From Kribbella sp. CA-293567 (lineage in GTDB: Bacteria; Actinomycetota; Actinomycetes; Propionibacteriales; Kribbellaceae): a DNA stretch of 64,000 nucleotides. The notes beneath the pieces were generated by a model. It was not told the origin of the DNA, did no database searches, and saw only the letters and a program-made list of their open reading frames with translations. Location: assembly GCF_027627575.1 (NCBI RefSeq), contig NZ_CP114065.1, positions 992,001-1,056,000 of the forward strand. Reading direction: 5' to 3'. Below, piece after piece: positions 1 through 8,617 of this stretch (within the stretch, counting starts at the first letter, position 1; every line of letters begins with the position of its first letter). The position numbers were made by a program, and so were the translations under genes.

Positions 1-342
1 GCCCGCGGGGTCGAGTTCGGCCACCTCGCACGGGAGGTTGTCGAGCCACTCGTTCGCGATCACCAGGCCGGTCAGCCGGGGCGGCAGCTCGTCGTCGAGC
101 TCCACGTCGAGCACGTCCAGCCCGATTGGGCGTAGTACGCGGCCGAGTTCGCCTTCGCCGGCGCCGAGATCGGTCGCCTGGGTGACGCCCAGTTGCTCCG
201 CCAGTCGGGCAATTGCCTGACCGAAGAGCGGTGACGCGTGAACCGAAGTACGGAAGTGCGCGGCGGGGCGTTCCCGGCGGTAGAAGCCGTCCGGCCCGTA
301 CAACGCCGCGTCCCACGCCTCGCGGAAGGTCGAGCGGGTCAC
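1..342 (-). CDS. SAM-dependent methyltransferase, MidA/NDUFAF7-like (COG1565), partial
   Basis: Only the first 114 codons lie in the window; the rest runs off the left edge. The reading starts at GTG 342, which overlaps the stop of the upstream 2H phosphoesterase gene (GTGA), so the two are translationally coupled. The protein has the N-terminal layout of COG1565 methyltransferases: FREAW..ALYGPDGFY near residues 7-21, a SAM-binding DLGAGEGELG at 58-67, and ANEWLDNLP at 96-104, the counterpart of the NEFFD motif in MidA/NDUFAF7. The eukaryotic relatives methylate an arginine in respiratory complex I; the bacterial substrate is not known. The family call is good, the function inferred only. 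Confidence 0.75.
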   Translation of the reverse strand, partial: MTRSTFREAWDAALYGPDGFYRRERPAAHFRTSVHASPLFGQAIARLAEQLGVTQATDLGAGEGELGRVLRPIGLDVLDVELDDELPPRLTGLVIANEWLDNLPCEVAELDPAG

Positions 343-920
343 CTCAGCTCGGGGTCCCCGCCGAGCGCGACCGAGCCGGTCAGCTGCCAGATGCCGTCGT
401 CACCTTCGCGCCAGATGGTCAGGTCGTCGAGGCGGATCGTCGGCACCTCCTCGGTGTCCAGGGCTGCTTGGGCCTCGGCGACCAGCGCCGGGCCGCCTTG
501 GGCCGAAGAGGAGATGGTCAGGTGCGGGTGCGGGTCCGGGTGCTCACCGCCGTACGGCGGGCACTCGGGAAAGGCCGCCTGGACGGTGGCGACCAAGTCG
601 CGAACCCGGTCCCACGGCTCGGGTCGCAGCCAGGTGGTGCCGTTGGGGAACTGGCCCGCCGTCGGGAAGGTCAGCTCGAACGGCTCGATCTCCGCCACGG
701 CGTCCTCCAGCCGCTGAACGGCCTCCGGCGACGGGTCCTGCCGCCACGGCACCAGCACTGTCACGTGCGGCGGGATCAGCTCGTTGAGGGAGATCGTCGG
801 CCGGGCCGGCGAGTAGGAGACGGACCGCCACCGATCGGTGAACTCGGTCAGCTCGGGCACGGTGATCAGGATCGCGGTCAGGCCGGTCCGCGTCGCCCAG
901 GGGTCGGTTTGTCCACTCAC
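339..920 (-). CDS. 2'-5' RNA ligase-like 2H phosphoesterase
   Basis: A protein of about 193 aa with the two histidine motifs of the 2H phosphoesterase superfamily: HVTVLVPW near residue 53 and HLTIS near residue 134. These frame the active site that handles 2'-5' or cyclic phosphodiester bonds. GTG 920 was chosen because translation from the longer open start (1019) adds a proline/arginine-rich segment unlike the family. The stop overlaps the start of the next gene. The substrate is unknown; the family includes RNA ligase-like, cyclic phosphodiesterase and YjcG-type enzymes. Confidence 0.75.
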   Translation of the reverse strand: MSGQTDPWATRTGLTAILITVPELTEFTDRWRSVSYSPARPTISLNELIPPHVTVLVPWRQDPSPEAVQRLEDAVAEIEPFELTFPTAGQFPNGTTWLRPEPWDRVRDLVATVQAAFPECPPYGGEHPDPHPHLTISSSAQGGPALVAEAQAALDTEEVPTIRLDDLTIWREGDDGIWQLTGSVALGGDPELR

Positions 921-1117
921 CGGCCCATCGTCCCACCCAGCGGCCCATCGTCCCACCACTGGCGGAGAACTCGATCCGGGAGCACGCCGCGGTGCGGGCC
1001 GGCGTGAGAGGGATCGCACTTCGGAGATGGGGCGGGTACGGGATTCGGCACTACGCTGTCCTGAACCGCACCAATCGTCTGGTACCCGGCAAGGGACTGG
1101 AACGAACGAGAGTGGAC

Positions 1118-1999
1118 ATGGAACGCATCGGCATCATCGGCTCCGGCCGGGCCGGCAGCGCCTTGGGAGCAGCCCTGGCGTCCGCCGGGCATCCCGTCAC
1201 CGGCGTCACCGCACGCTCGCAGGCGTCGCTCGACCGCGCCGCGAGACTCTTGCCTGACGTTCCGGTCCTCTCGCCTGCGGAGGTGACCGGCCGCGCGGAC
1301 GTCGTACTGGTCGCAGTACCGGACAGTGCGATCCGTGAGGTCGCCCAGAGCCTGCCGCTGACAGCAGGCCAGTACCTCGTACATCTGTCGGGTGCACACG
1401 GACTGTCGGTCCTGCTGCCGTCAGCGGCAACACCTGTCGCCCTGCACCCGCCCATGACGTTCACCGGCGACCAACCAGACCTCAGCGCGATCACCTTCAC
1501 GGCCACCGCGCCGGACGATGCTCGGCCAGTGGTGAAGCGACTGGTCAAGGCGCTGGGCGCTGAGCTGCAGTGGGTGGCGGAGGAGAAGCGTGCGCAGTAC
1601 CACGCAGGTGTGGTGCACGGCGCGAACCACCTGACCACGCTGCTCGTCCAAGCCTTCGCAGTACTGCGAGAAGCCGGCGTCACCGACCCGGCGGCCACAC
1701 TGCGGCCCTTGCTGGCCGCAACTCTCGACAACACGCTGCGGTCCGGTCATGATGCGCTCACCGGGCCGGTAGCGCGCGGTGACGTCGAGACGGTGGCAGC
1801 TCACTTGGCCGTACTGCGAGGGCGCACCGCCGGCACGTACGCCGAACTGGCCCGCGCGACGGTGGAGCTGGCCGCGGCGGACGGCCGGCTGGAGCGCGGT
1901 ACGGCCGAACGGTTCCTCGAGGTACTGGCAGTACGACCGGCAGTGCAACCAGCCGGGCAACCAGCAGGGCAACCCGAGACAGGGGAGGCGCCACGGTGA
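1118..1999 (+). CDS. Rossmann-fold NAD(P)-binding protein with DUF2520 domain
   Basis: A 293-aa protein with the dinucleotide-binding pattern [13 protein letters not shown] in residues 4-16, followed by a C-terminal DUF2520-type helical domain (roughly 120-280) with [15 protein letters not shown]. This architecture resembles ketopantoate reductase and P5C reductase folds. It lies directly upstream of panC and overlaps it by GTGA, an arrangement I recall as common in actinobacteria, which suggests a role linked to pantothenate synthesis (possibly ketopantoate reduction). That role is inference. GTG 1112 is an alternative start two codons upstream. The C-terminus is rich in repeated Gln-Pro-Ala-Gly. 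Confidence 0.8.
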   Translation: MERIGIIGSGRAGSALGAALASAGHPVTGVTARSQASLDRAARLLPDVPVLSPAEVTGRADVVLVAVPDSAIREVAQSLPLTAGQYLVHLSGAHGLSVLLPSAATPVALHPPMTFTGDQPDLSAITFTATAPDDARPVVKRLVKALGAELQWVAEEKRAQYHAGVVHGANHLTTLLVQAFAVLREAGVTDPAATLRPLLAATLDNTLRSGHDALTGPVARGDVETVAAHLAVLRGRTAGTYAELARATVELAAADGRLERGTAERFLEVLAVRPAVQPAGQPAGQPETGEAPR

Positions 2000-2823
2000 G
2001 ACTCACCCAGACGAAGGCCGAGCTGCGAGCGGCAGCGGCGATCCGGCCGCGGGCCGTCGTGATGACGATGGGCGCGCTGCACGAGGGCCACGCCGCCTTG
2101 CTGGCGGAGGCGCGCGACCGGGTCGGGCCGGCCGGCAGCGTGGTGCTGACGATCTTCGTGAACCCGCTGCAGTTCGGGCCGGCCGAGGACTTCGACCGCT
2201 ACCCGCGGACGCTGGCCAGCGACCTGGCGATCGCCAAGAACGAGGGCGTCGACCTGGTCTTCAACCCGTCCCGCGACGAGCTCTACCCGAACGAGCCCTC
2301 GATCACCGTGCATCCCGGACCGCTCGCCGACGAGCTGGAGGGACAGGTCCGGCCGGGACACTTCGCCGGGGTCCTGACGGTGGTGGCGAAGATGCTGCAC
2401 CTGACCTCGCCGGACCTGGCGCTGTTCGGCGAGAAGGACTACCAGCAGCTGACGCTGATCCGCGAGATGGTCTGCGATCTCGACATGGACGTCGACATCG
2501 TGCCGGTCCAGACCGTCCGGGAGGCCGACGGCCTGGCGATGTCGTCGCGCAACCGCTGCCTGGACGAGACCGAGCGGGACGAGGCGCTGGTGCTGTACCG
2601 GGCGCTGACCGCGGGCGCCAAGGCCGGGATGAACGGACCGGACGCCGTCCTGGCTGCCGCGCACGCCGAGCTGGAGGCCGTGCCGTCGGTGCAGATCGAC
2701 TACCTGGCGCTGCGGGCGCCGGATCTCGGCCCGGTGATCGGTCCGGGCGAGTCCAGGATGCTGATCGCGGCCCGGGTGGGGAGCACCCGTCTCATCGACA
2801 ACATTTCCATCACTCTTCGCTGA
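1996..2823 (+). CDS. panC: pantothenate synthetase
   Basis: PanC condenses pantoate and beta-alanine with ATP, giving pantothenate for coenzyme A. The 275-aa product has the nucleotidyltransferase HIGH-type motif MGALHEGH at residues 25-32, FVNPLQF at 54-60, the pantoate/ATP-binding GEKDYQQ at 145-151 and the KMSKS-like MSSRN at 182-186. The GTG start overlaps the upstream stop (GTGA), giving translational coupling. It starts a cofactor operon continuing 22 bp later with nadB. No panD (aspartate decarboxylase, the source of beta-alanine) follows, although a panC-panD pair is frequent in this phylum. Confidence 0.95.
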   Translation: MRLTQTKAELRAAAAIRPRAVVMTMGALHEGHAALLAEARDRVGPAGSVVLTIFVNPLQFGPAEDFDRYPRTLASDLAIAKNEGVDLVFNPSRDELYPNEPSITVHPGPLADELEGQVRPGHFAGVLTVVAKMLHLTSPDLALFGEKDYQQLTLIREMVCDLDMDVDIVPVQTVREADGLAMSSRNRCLDETERDEALVLYRALTAGAKAGMNGPDAVLAAAHAELEAVPSVQIDYLALRAPDLGPVIGPGESRMLIAARVGSTRLIDNISITLR

Positions 2824-2845
2824 GACCGGTTGATACGGTCGCGGG

Positions 2846-4504
2846 ATGACTGCTCCTGCTGTGCCGCAGCGGTTGGCTGCGCCCGAACCCGGCTGGACCG
2901 ACACGGTCGACGTGGTGGTGATCGGCTCGGGGATAGCGGGGTTGACGGCCGCCCTGAGAGCCCGTGAGCTCGGATCGGTGCTGGTGGTGACCAAGGACGT
3001 CGTCGCCTCCGGATCGACCCAGTGGGCCCAGGGCGGGATCGCCGCGGCGCTCAGCCCGGAGGACTCGCCCGAGGACCACCTGCACGACACCCTGGTCGCC
3101 GGGGCCGGCCTGTCGGACCCCGAAGCCGTCCGGGTGCTCGTGACCGAGGGCCCGGAGGCGGTGCGGGACCTGATCGAGCTCGGCGCCGTGTTCGACACCG
3201 GTGCCGGCGGAGACCTGTCGCTGACCCGCGAGGGCGGCCATCACCGCAACCGGATCGCCCACGCCGGTGGGGACGCGACCGGTGCCGAGATCGAGCGCGC
3301 GCTGGTCGCGGCCGTGAAGCGCGCGCCGGACATCCGGATCATCGAGCACGCTCTGGTGCTCGACCTGCTGCTGGCCGCGGACGGCGCGGTCGCGGGGGTC
3401 ACGCTGCACGTGATGGGCGAGGGGCAACTCGACGGCGTCGGCGCGATCCGCAGCCGCGCGGTCATCCTCGCCTCCGGCGGCCTGGGGCAGCTGTACGCCG
3501 CCACCACCAACCCGAGCGTCTCGACCGGTGACGGGATGGCGCTGGCGTTGCGGGCCGGCGCGAAGGTGCGCGACCTGGAGTTCGTGCAGTTCCATCCGAC
3601 AGTGCTGTGGCTCGGCAAGGGCGCGAAAGGCCAGCAGCCGCTGGTCTCCGAGGCCGTTCGCGGTGAGGGCGCGTTCCTGGTGGACCACGAGGGCAAGCGG
3701 TTCCTGCAAGGTCAGCACGAGCTCGCCGACCTGGCTCCGCGCGACATCGTGGCGAAGGCGATCATGCGCCAGATGCTTGCCTCGGGCAAGGATCATATGT
3801 TCCTCGACGCCCGCGGTTTCGGTGACGAGAAGTGGCGGGTGCGTTTCCCGACCATCCTGGCTTCCTGCCGCTCGCACGGGATCGACCCGGTGCACGAGCT
3901 GATCCCGGTCGCGCCCGCCTGCCACTACTCGTCCGGGGGAGTCTGGACCGACCTGTTCGGCCAGACCTCGGTGCCCGGCCTGTACGCGTGCGGCGAGGTC
4001 GCCTGCACCGGGGTGCACGGCGCCAACCGGCTCGCCTCCAACTCGCTGCTCGAGGGCCTCGTCTTCGCTCGCCGGATCGCGGCTTCGCTGGCTGCCGACC
4101 TGCCGGAGTTGCGCGAGCCGGTGGCCGACGAGCGCGTGGCCGGGCTGGTGGCCGCGGACGTCGTACCGGAGCTGCAGCGGGTGATGACGGTCGGGTCCGG
4201 CGTGATCCGGAGCGCGAGCGGACTGTCGGAGGCGGGTGACAGACTCGCCAAGCTGATCGAGCAACCTGCCGAGCAGCCCGGCACTCCGGACTGGGAGGCG
4301 ACGAACCTGGCGACCGTGGCGACCGCGCTGATCGAGGCGGCGACCGTTCGCGAGGAGAGTCGCGGCTCGCACTGGCGTGAGGACCACCCCGATCGTGACG
4401 ACGAGTTGTGGTCGGGCAGTCTGGACCTGACGCTGCGGGTCGAGGATGATTCGGCACGGCCTGCCGCGAAGTTCGTGGCACAAGCACCACCTGAGGGGAA
4501 CTAG
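2846..4504 (+). CDS. nadB: L-aspartate oxidase
   Basis: NadB oxidises L-aspartate to iminoaspartate, the first step of de novo NAD synthesis. The 552-aa protein opens its FAD-binding Rossmann fold with VVVIGSGIAGLTAAL (residues about 29-43). It shows the family segments SGSTQWAQGGIAAAL, EGGHHRNRIAHAGGDATG, EFVQFHPT, SEAVRGEGAFLVDHEGKRF and the FAD-proximal GANRLASNSLLEGLVF. A C-terminal helical domain covers about 420-552. It sits between panC and nadC. The quinolinate synthase partner nadA is not in this window. Confidence 0.95.
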   Translation: MTAPAVPQRLAAPEPGWTDTVDVVVIGSGIAGLTAALRARELGSVLVVTKDVVASGSTQWAQGGIAAALSPEDSPEDHLHDTLVAGAGLSDPEAVRVLVTEGPEAVRDLIELGAVFDTGAGGDLSLTREGGHHRNRIAHAGGDATGAEIERALVAAVKRAPDIRIIEHALVLDLLLAADGAVAGVTLHVMGEGQLDGVGAIRSRAVILASGGLGQLYAATTNPSVSTGDGMALALRAGAKVRDLEFVQFHPTVLWLGKGAKGQQPLVSEAVRGEGAFLVDHEGKRFLQGQHELADLAPRDIVAKAIMRQMLASGKDHMFLDARGFGDEKWRVRFPTILASCRSHGIDPVHELIPVAPACHYSSGGVWTDLFGQTSVPGLYACGEVACTGVHGANRLASNSLLEGLVFARRIAASLAADLPELREPVADERVAGLVAADVVPELQRVMTVGSGVIRSASGLSEAGDRLAKLIEQPAEQPGTPDWEATNLATVATALIEAATVREESRGSHWREDHPDRDDELWSGSLDLTLRVEDDSARPAAKFVAQAPPEGN

Positions 4505-4506
4505 CA

Positions 4507-5361
4507 ATGGATGACACGCTCGACAGGCAGTGGGTCGAGGACCTCGTCCGGGCCACCATCGAGGAGGACCTGGCCGGTGGGGTCGACGTCACCACCACCG
4601 CCACGGTCGAGGCGGAGCACGTCTCGGTCGCGGAGTTCGTGGCCCGGGCCGACGGTGTGGTGGCCGGTCTGGAGATCGCCGAACTGGTGATCCGGCTGAT
4701 CGCGGGCAAGGACGCGGTCGAGATCGAGCACTCGGTCACCGACGGCACCGAGGTCAAGGCGGGCGCGGTCCTGATGACCGTGCGTGGCAGGACCCGCCAG
4801 CTGCTGACCGCGGAGCGGACTGCGCTCAACCTGCTCTGCCACCTCTCCGGCGTGGCCACGCTGACCAGTCGCTGGGTCGCGACCGTCGCCGGGACCGGGG
4901 CGGTCGTCCGCGACACCCGCAAGACGATGCCGTTGCTGCGCTCCCTGGAGAAGTACGCCGTCCGCTGCGGCGGCGGGCAGAACCACCGGATGGCGTTGTC
5001 CGACGCGGCGCTGATCAAGGACAACCACGTGATCGCCGCAGGCGGCGTCGCGGAGGCGTTCCGGCTGGTCCGGAAGGCCTATCCGGACCTGTCGGTCGAG
5101 GTCGAGGTCGACTCGGTCGAGGACGCGCTGATCGCGGTCGAGTCCGGCGCCGAGCTGATCCTGCTCGACAACATGGCGGTGCCGCAGCTGCGCGAGGCGG
5201 TCGAGAAGGTGGCCGGCCGGGCCCGGCTGGAGGCTTCGGGTGGCCTGTCGCTCGAGGTCGCCCGCGAGGTCGCCGAAACCGGCGTGAACTTTCTCGCCGT
5301 CGGCGCGCTGACCCACTCGGCCCCCGTCCTCGACATCGCGATGGACCTCCAGGCCGCCTGA
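4507..5361 (+). CDS. nadC: nicotinate-nucleotide pyrophosphorylase (carboxylating)
   Basis: NadC converts quinolinate and PRPP to nicotinate mononucleotide with loss of CO2. The 284-aa protein carries the quinolinate and PRPP site motifs RDTRKTMPLLRSLEKYAV, GGGQNHRMALSDAALIKDNH and, near the C-terminus, ILLDNM and EASGGLSL. The start lies 2 nt after the nadB stop, and coaX begins 1 nt after its own stop, so nadB-nadC-coaX is a tight transcription and translation unit. Confidence 0.95.
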   Translation: MDDTLDRQWVEDLVRATIEEDLAGGVDVTTTATVEAEHVSVAEFVARADGVVAGLEIAELVIRLIAGKDAVEIEHSVTDGTEVKAGAVLMTVRGRTRQLLTAERTALNLLCHLSGVATLTSRWVATVAGTGAVVRDTRKTMPLLRSLEKYAVRCGGGQNHRMALSDAALIKDNHVIAAGGVAEAFRLVRKAYPDLSVEVEVDSVEDALIAVESGAELILLDNMAVPQLREAVEKVAGRARLEASGGLSLEVAREVAETGVNFLAVGALTHSAPVLDIAMDLQAA

Positions 5362-5362
5362 C

Positions 5363-6121
5363 ATGCTCCTTGCCGTCGCCGTCGAGAACACCAGGACCCT
5401 GGTCGGCCTGGTGCTCGAGGGCACGGTCGAGCGGCACTGGTGGGTGGGCACGGACCCCCGGCGTACGGCGGACGAGTGGGCGGTGCTGCTCGACGGATTG
5501 CTGGCCGGTGCGTCGCCGGTGTCGGGGATCGCGGTCTGCTCCGCCGTACCGCACGTCCTGCACGAGCTGCGCGACGTGGTCGCGCGGTACTACGGCGAGG
5601 TGCCGAGCGTGGTGGTCGAGCCGGGCGTGAAGACCGGGCTGCCGGTGCTGGTCGACAATCCCCGCGAGGTCGGCACCGACCGGATCGCCAACGCGCTCGC
5701 CGCGGTCAACCGGTATGGCGCCCCCTGCATCATCGCCGACTTCGGCACGGCGACCACGGTCGACGTCGTCAACGCGAACGGCGCCTTCGTCGGTGGCGCG
5801 ATCGCCCCCGGCATCGAGACCGCGGTCGACGCCCTCGGCGCGGCAGCGGCCCAGCTCCGCCGCGTCGAGCTGGTCCGGCCACGCTCGGTGGTCGCCAAGA
5901 ACACCGTCGAGGCGCTCCAGTCGGGCGCGATCTTCGGCTTCGCGGCCCTCGTCGACGGCCTGATCGCCCGGATCATCGCCGAGCAGTCCTTCGACCAGGT
6001 CACCGTGATCGCCACCGGCGCCCTGGCCCCGCTCGTGGTCGCGGAGTCGACCCGGATCCAGCACCATGAGCCGTTCCTGACCCTGCAAGGCCTGCACCAC
6101 GCCTTCGCGCGCAACTACTGA
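5363..6121 (+). CDS. coaX: type III pantothenate kinase-like protein with altered first ASKHA motif
   Basis: The length (252 aa), the GTDRIANALAA segment (Asp106) and DFGTATTVDVV (Asp126) are typical of CoaX, which phosphorylates pantothenate in the first committed step to coenzyme A. The N-terminal motif, normally D-x-G-N-T-N with an essential Asp6, reads AVAVENTRT here: Asp6 is Ala (codon GCC) and Asn11 is Arg. The rest of the fold is intact, including TDPRRTADEWA and GGAIAPGI. It ends the panC-nadBC operon. It may be inactive, regulatory or altered in metal/ATP use. CoaX is known to be dispensable in mycobacteria, where CoaA does the work. Confidence 0.85.
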   Translation: MLLAVAVENTRTLVGLVLEGTVERHWWVGTDPRRTADEWAVLLDGLLAGASPVSGIAVCSAVPHVLHELRDVVARYYGEVPSVVVEPGVKTGLPVLVDNPREVGTDRIANALAAVNRYGAPCIIADFGTATTVDVVNANGAFVGGAIAPGIETAVDALGAAAAQLRRVELVRPRSVVAKNTVEALQSGAIFGFAALVDGLIARIIAEQSFDQVTVIATGALAPLVVAESTRIQHHEPFLTLQGLHHAFARNY

Positions 6122-6127
6122 CGAGAG

Positions 6128-6541
6128 TCAGCTGAAGGACCAGCCGGACCAGTGTTCGATGGTGACGGTGATCACGGGTCCTCGGGGCGGATCGAGCACG
6201 TACTGCGGATACTTCACCGCGAGCAGTTCGATCGCTGCCGGATTCGCGGCATCGACCCGCGCCCGGCCGTCGGCGCGGACCCACCACAGCTGCCGCCAGT
6301 CGGCGGCGTACCGGTCGCAGAGGACGGTGACGTTCGGGTTGGCGGCGATGTTGCGGAGGCGGCGCAGGTCGGTGGTGGACTTCGGTTTCTGGTCGATCGC
6401 GATCACCAGTTCGTCGCCGGTGAGCGCGAAGACGACCGGCACTAGGTGCGGGCGGAGTTCGTCTCCGGAGCTGATACTGGCCAGGTAGGCGTGGTCGGCC
6501 GCAGCGAGTCGTTCGCGGCAGACGGCCGGGCTCAGTCGCAC
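6128..6541 (-). CDS. PPOX-class F420-dependent oxidoreductase (TIGR03668-like)
   Basis: A 137-aa split-barrel flavin/F420-binding protein starting with LSPAVCRERLAAADHAYLASIS and carrying RPHLVPVVFAL, KPKSTTDLRRLRNIAANPNVTVL and a C-terminal EHWSGWSFS. These match the Rv0121c-type PPOX-class F420 family as I remember it. Such enzymes use F420H2 or FMN; the substrate is unknown. The GTG start is at 6541. The gene converges on coaX with only 6 nt between the stops and no room for a separate terminator. Confidence 0.8.
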   Translation of the reverse strand: MRLSPAVCRERLAAADHAYLASISSGDELRPHLVPVVFALTGDELVIAIDQKPKSTTDLRRLRNIAANPNVTVLCDRYAADWRQLWWVRADGRARVDAANPAAIELLAVKYPQYVLDPPRGPVITVTIEHWSGWSFS

Positions 6542-6642
6542 GGGAGTGACCCTACTGCCGGGCGCGCGGGCGGCTCGGCTGGGTATCGTTCACGCGGGGG
6601 TACGTCCAACAGTTCGGGCAACAGTTCGGGTGAGGCACGCTA

Positions 6643-7944
6643 GTGAGGTTCCGCAACGTCTGGTCGGCCGCGCTCGCGGTCGGTGTCGGCGCGTCCGTGT
6701 TGACGGCGTGCTCGTCCGACCCGATTCCCACCATGGTGACGGTCGCCTGGGCCGACGAGACCCGGCAGGCGGTGCAGGTCAGCTGGCGTGACTCCGACGC
6801 CCCGAACCGGATCACCATCGAGGGCGTGCTGAGCACCAACCCGTCGTACGTGAAGTTCCTGGCCGCGGACCAGCCCAACACCTGGGCGATCCCGGTCTCG
6901 GCCTTCCCGCCGGACGGCAACTACAAGGTCTCCGTCGGCGTCGGTACGTCGGCCACCGGGATGACCAGCAAGCTGGCGAGCTCACCGATCTTCGACACCG
7001 AAGGGCCCGTCCGGCCCGGTGGCGCGACGGCGACCCCGATCGGCCGGCGGGACGTGCTGGTGCGCTGGACCGCGCCGGCGCAGCCGCAGGACTTCAGCCC
7101 GAACGATCCGCTCGACGTGAGCGGCCGCACCCAGCTCTACGTCCCGGTCGTCGGCCGGCCCGGTGGGCCGTTGCGCACGGTCGGGCCCGGAACCACCGCG
7201 ACCAGGCAGGTGATCAAGGGCCTCCGGCCGCCGTACGTGTTCCAGTTGCGGGCGCAGAACGAGTGGTCGACCGCGGTCGGTGGGCAGATCACGGCTCGCA
7301 CCAGCTCCACCAGCGCGGCGATCCCCGCGCTTGCGCAGTACGGCGTACCGGTCCGGATCCGCGGCCGGGCGATCCTGCAGCAGGTGGTCTGCGCCGACGA
7401 GACCAGTTGCGTTCAGCAACGAACGACCTCGGCCGGGCTGCCGTTGGTGGTGCTGACCCAGGTCACGCCGGGCGCGCGCTGGACGCCGGCCGCCCGCGGG
7501 GCGACCACCGCCGGTGGGCACTACGACATCCCGGTCGCCACGGGCGCGAGCCGGCCGTACAAGGTGATGCTGCCGGAGTACAGCCGGGTGGGTTCCGTCG
7601 CGTCGCAGTCGACCAGCAAGGCGCAGCTGACCCGTACCGTCGTACGGCTGCAGACGACCGGCTTCCTCGGCGGCGCCTCCAAGAAGCGCGGTCAGAACGC
7701 CACCGCCATCGTCGTGGTCAAGCCGGCCATGAACACCACCGTGATGCTGCAGTCGTGGAACCGGCAGGCCAGGCGCTGGGTCAATGTCAAGGCGGTGCCG
7801 ATGCGGCGGGGACAGGCCGCTCTGACCTTCAAGACCGCTCAGCCCGGCATCTCGGTCTACCGGTTCGTGGTGCCCAACGCGATGCTGCTGGGCCGCGTGA
7901 TGCTCGGCAAGGTCACCCAGAACCTGCCGCTGAGCGTTCGCTGA
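6643..7944 (+). CDS. secreted lipoprotein with fibronectin type III-like domains
   Basis: A 433-aa exported protein. The N-terminus has two arginines, a hydrophobic stretch (AALAVGVGASV) and a lipobox LTAC with Cys23, so it should be lipid-anchored outside the membrane. Residues 30-115 and 125-225 look like two Fn3-type beta sandwiches (VTVAWADETRQAVQVSWRDS; RDVLVRWTAPAQP...YVFQLRAQNEWSTA). The C-terminal third is beta-rich with no catalytic motif I recognise. GTG 6643 is the only start giving a signal peptide. A role in surface binding is inference. Confidence 0.75.
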   Translation: MRFRNVWSAALAVGVGASVLTACSSDPIPTMVTVAWADETRQAVQVSWRDSDAPNRITIEGVLSTNPSYVKFLAADQPNTWAIPVSAFPPDGNYKVSVGVGTSATGMTSKLASSPIFDTEGPVRPGGATATPIGRRDVLVRWTAPAQPQDFSPNDPLDVSGRTQLYVPVVGRPGGPLRTVGPGTTATRQVIKGLRPPYVFQLRAQNEWSTAVGGQITARTSSTSAAIPALAQYGVPVRIRGRAILQQVVCADETSCVQQRTTSAGLPLVVLTQVTPGARWTPAARGATTAGGHYDIPVATGASRPYKVMLPEYSRVGSVASQSTSKAQLTRTVVRLQTTGFLGGASKKRGQNATAIVVVKPAMNTTVMLQSWNRQARRWVNVKAVPMRRGQAALTFKTAQPGISVYRFVVPNAMLLGRVMLGKVTQNLPLSVR

Positions 7945-7981
7945 CTCCAACAGACCGATCGTCACTGGTGGTGACCGGCGA

Positions 7982-8551
7982 TCAGTCCTCCGTCGGTGGC
8001 TTTCCGGTCGGAACGATCGCCAGCATCGTGCTGACCCGCCGCGTCGAGGCCGGCCGGCTGGTCGCCGTACGGTCCTGGCGGTAGCGCTCGATCAGCTCGG
8101 TCAGCTCCCGGTTGAACTGCTCGGTCTCCGCCTTGGTGAGCCAGAGCCGGTTGTTGCTCATCAACGTGAGCTCGTCCCACGGGTCGTCGGCGGGCAGTTC
8201 CGCGAACTGCTCCAGCACCCGGTCGACGGAGCTGCGCACCATCGCATGACCGGCCAGCCGCCCGGCGGCGGTCGACTTGGTCGAAATGACCAGGCTGGTG
8301 GCCGGCGCCCGCCAGGGACGTTCCCGTCCGTCGGCCGACGACTCGGCGCGCTCGATGATGCCCCACCGCGCCAACGCCCGCAGGTGATAGCTCGTCGCCG
8401 ACGGCGTCAGCCCGGCCAGCTCCGCGCACTCGGTCGCGGTCAGCACCCGGCCGCTGTAGAGCTCGTCGATGAGCCGCTGCCGGGCGGGATGCGCCAGGGC
8501 GCGGATCGCTCGCGGGTCGGACAGCACCACGCGCTTCTTCTTCGCGGCCAC
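7982..8551 (-). CDS. ArsR/GntR-like winged-helix transcriptional regulator
   Basis: A 189-aa protein with a winged-helix DNA-binding domain in residues 10-85: IRALAHPARQRLIDELYSGR, TATECAELAGLTPSATSYHLRALARWGIIERAE, then a wing. The C-terminal half (LTKAETEQFNRELTELIERYR) is probably a helical dimerisation part. It is transcribed divergently from the MFS gene at 8611, with a perfect inverted repeat between them, so it most likely represses that transporter and itself. GTG start. The basic KKKRVV at the N-terminus may add DNA contacts. The inducing signal is unknown. Confidence 0.8.
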   Translation of the reverse strand: MAAKKKRVVLSDPRAIRALAHPARQRLIDELYSGRVLTATECAELAGLTPSATSYHLRALARWGIIERAESSADGRERPWRAPATSLVISTKSTAAGRLAGHAMVRSSVDRVLEQFAELPADDPWDELTLMSNNRLWLTKAETEQFNRELTELIERYRQDRTATSRPASTRRVSTMLAIVPTGKPPTED

Positions 8552-8589
8552 GCCCGACAGCGTAGCCGGTCCCTTGACCCGGTAATACC

Positions 8590-8617
8590 TGAAGCATTAG
8601 CTTCATAGATATGAAGC
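8590..8617. promoter_or_regulatory. inverted-repeat operator candidate between HTH regulator and MFS gene
   Basis: TGAAGCATTAGCTTCA at 8590-8605 is a perfect 6-4-6 inverted repeat. A third TGAAGC half site at 8612-8617 overlaps the MFS start codon. The 59-bp divergent spacer makes it a natural binding site for the adjacent winged-helix regulator. No footprint data; inference from position and symmetry. Confidence 0.55.
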
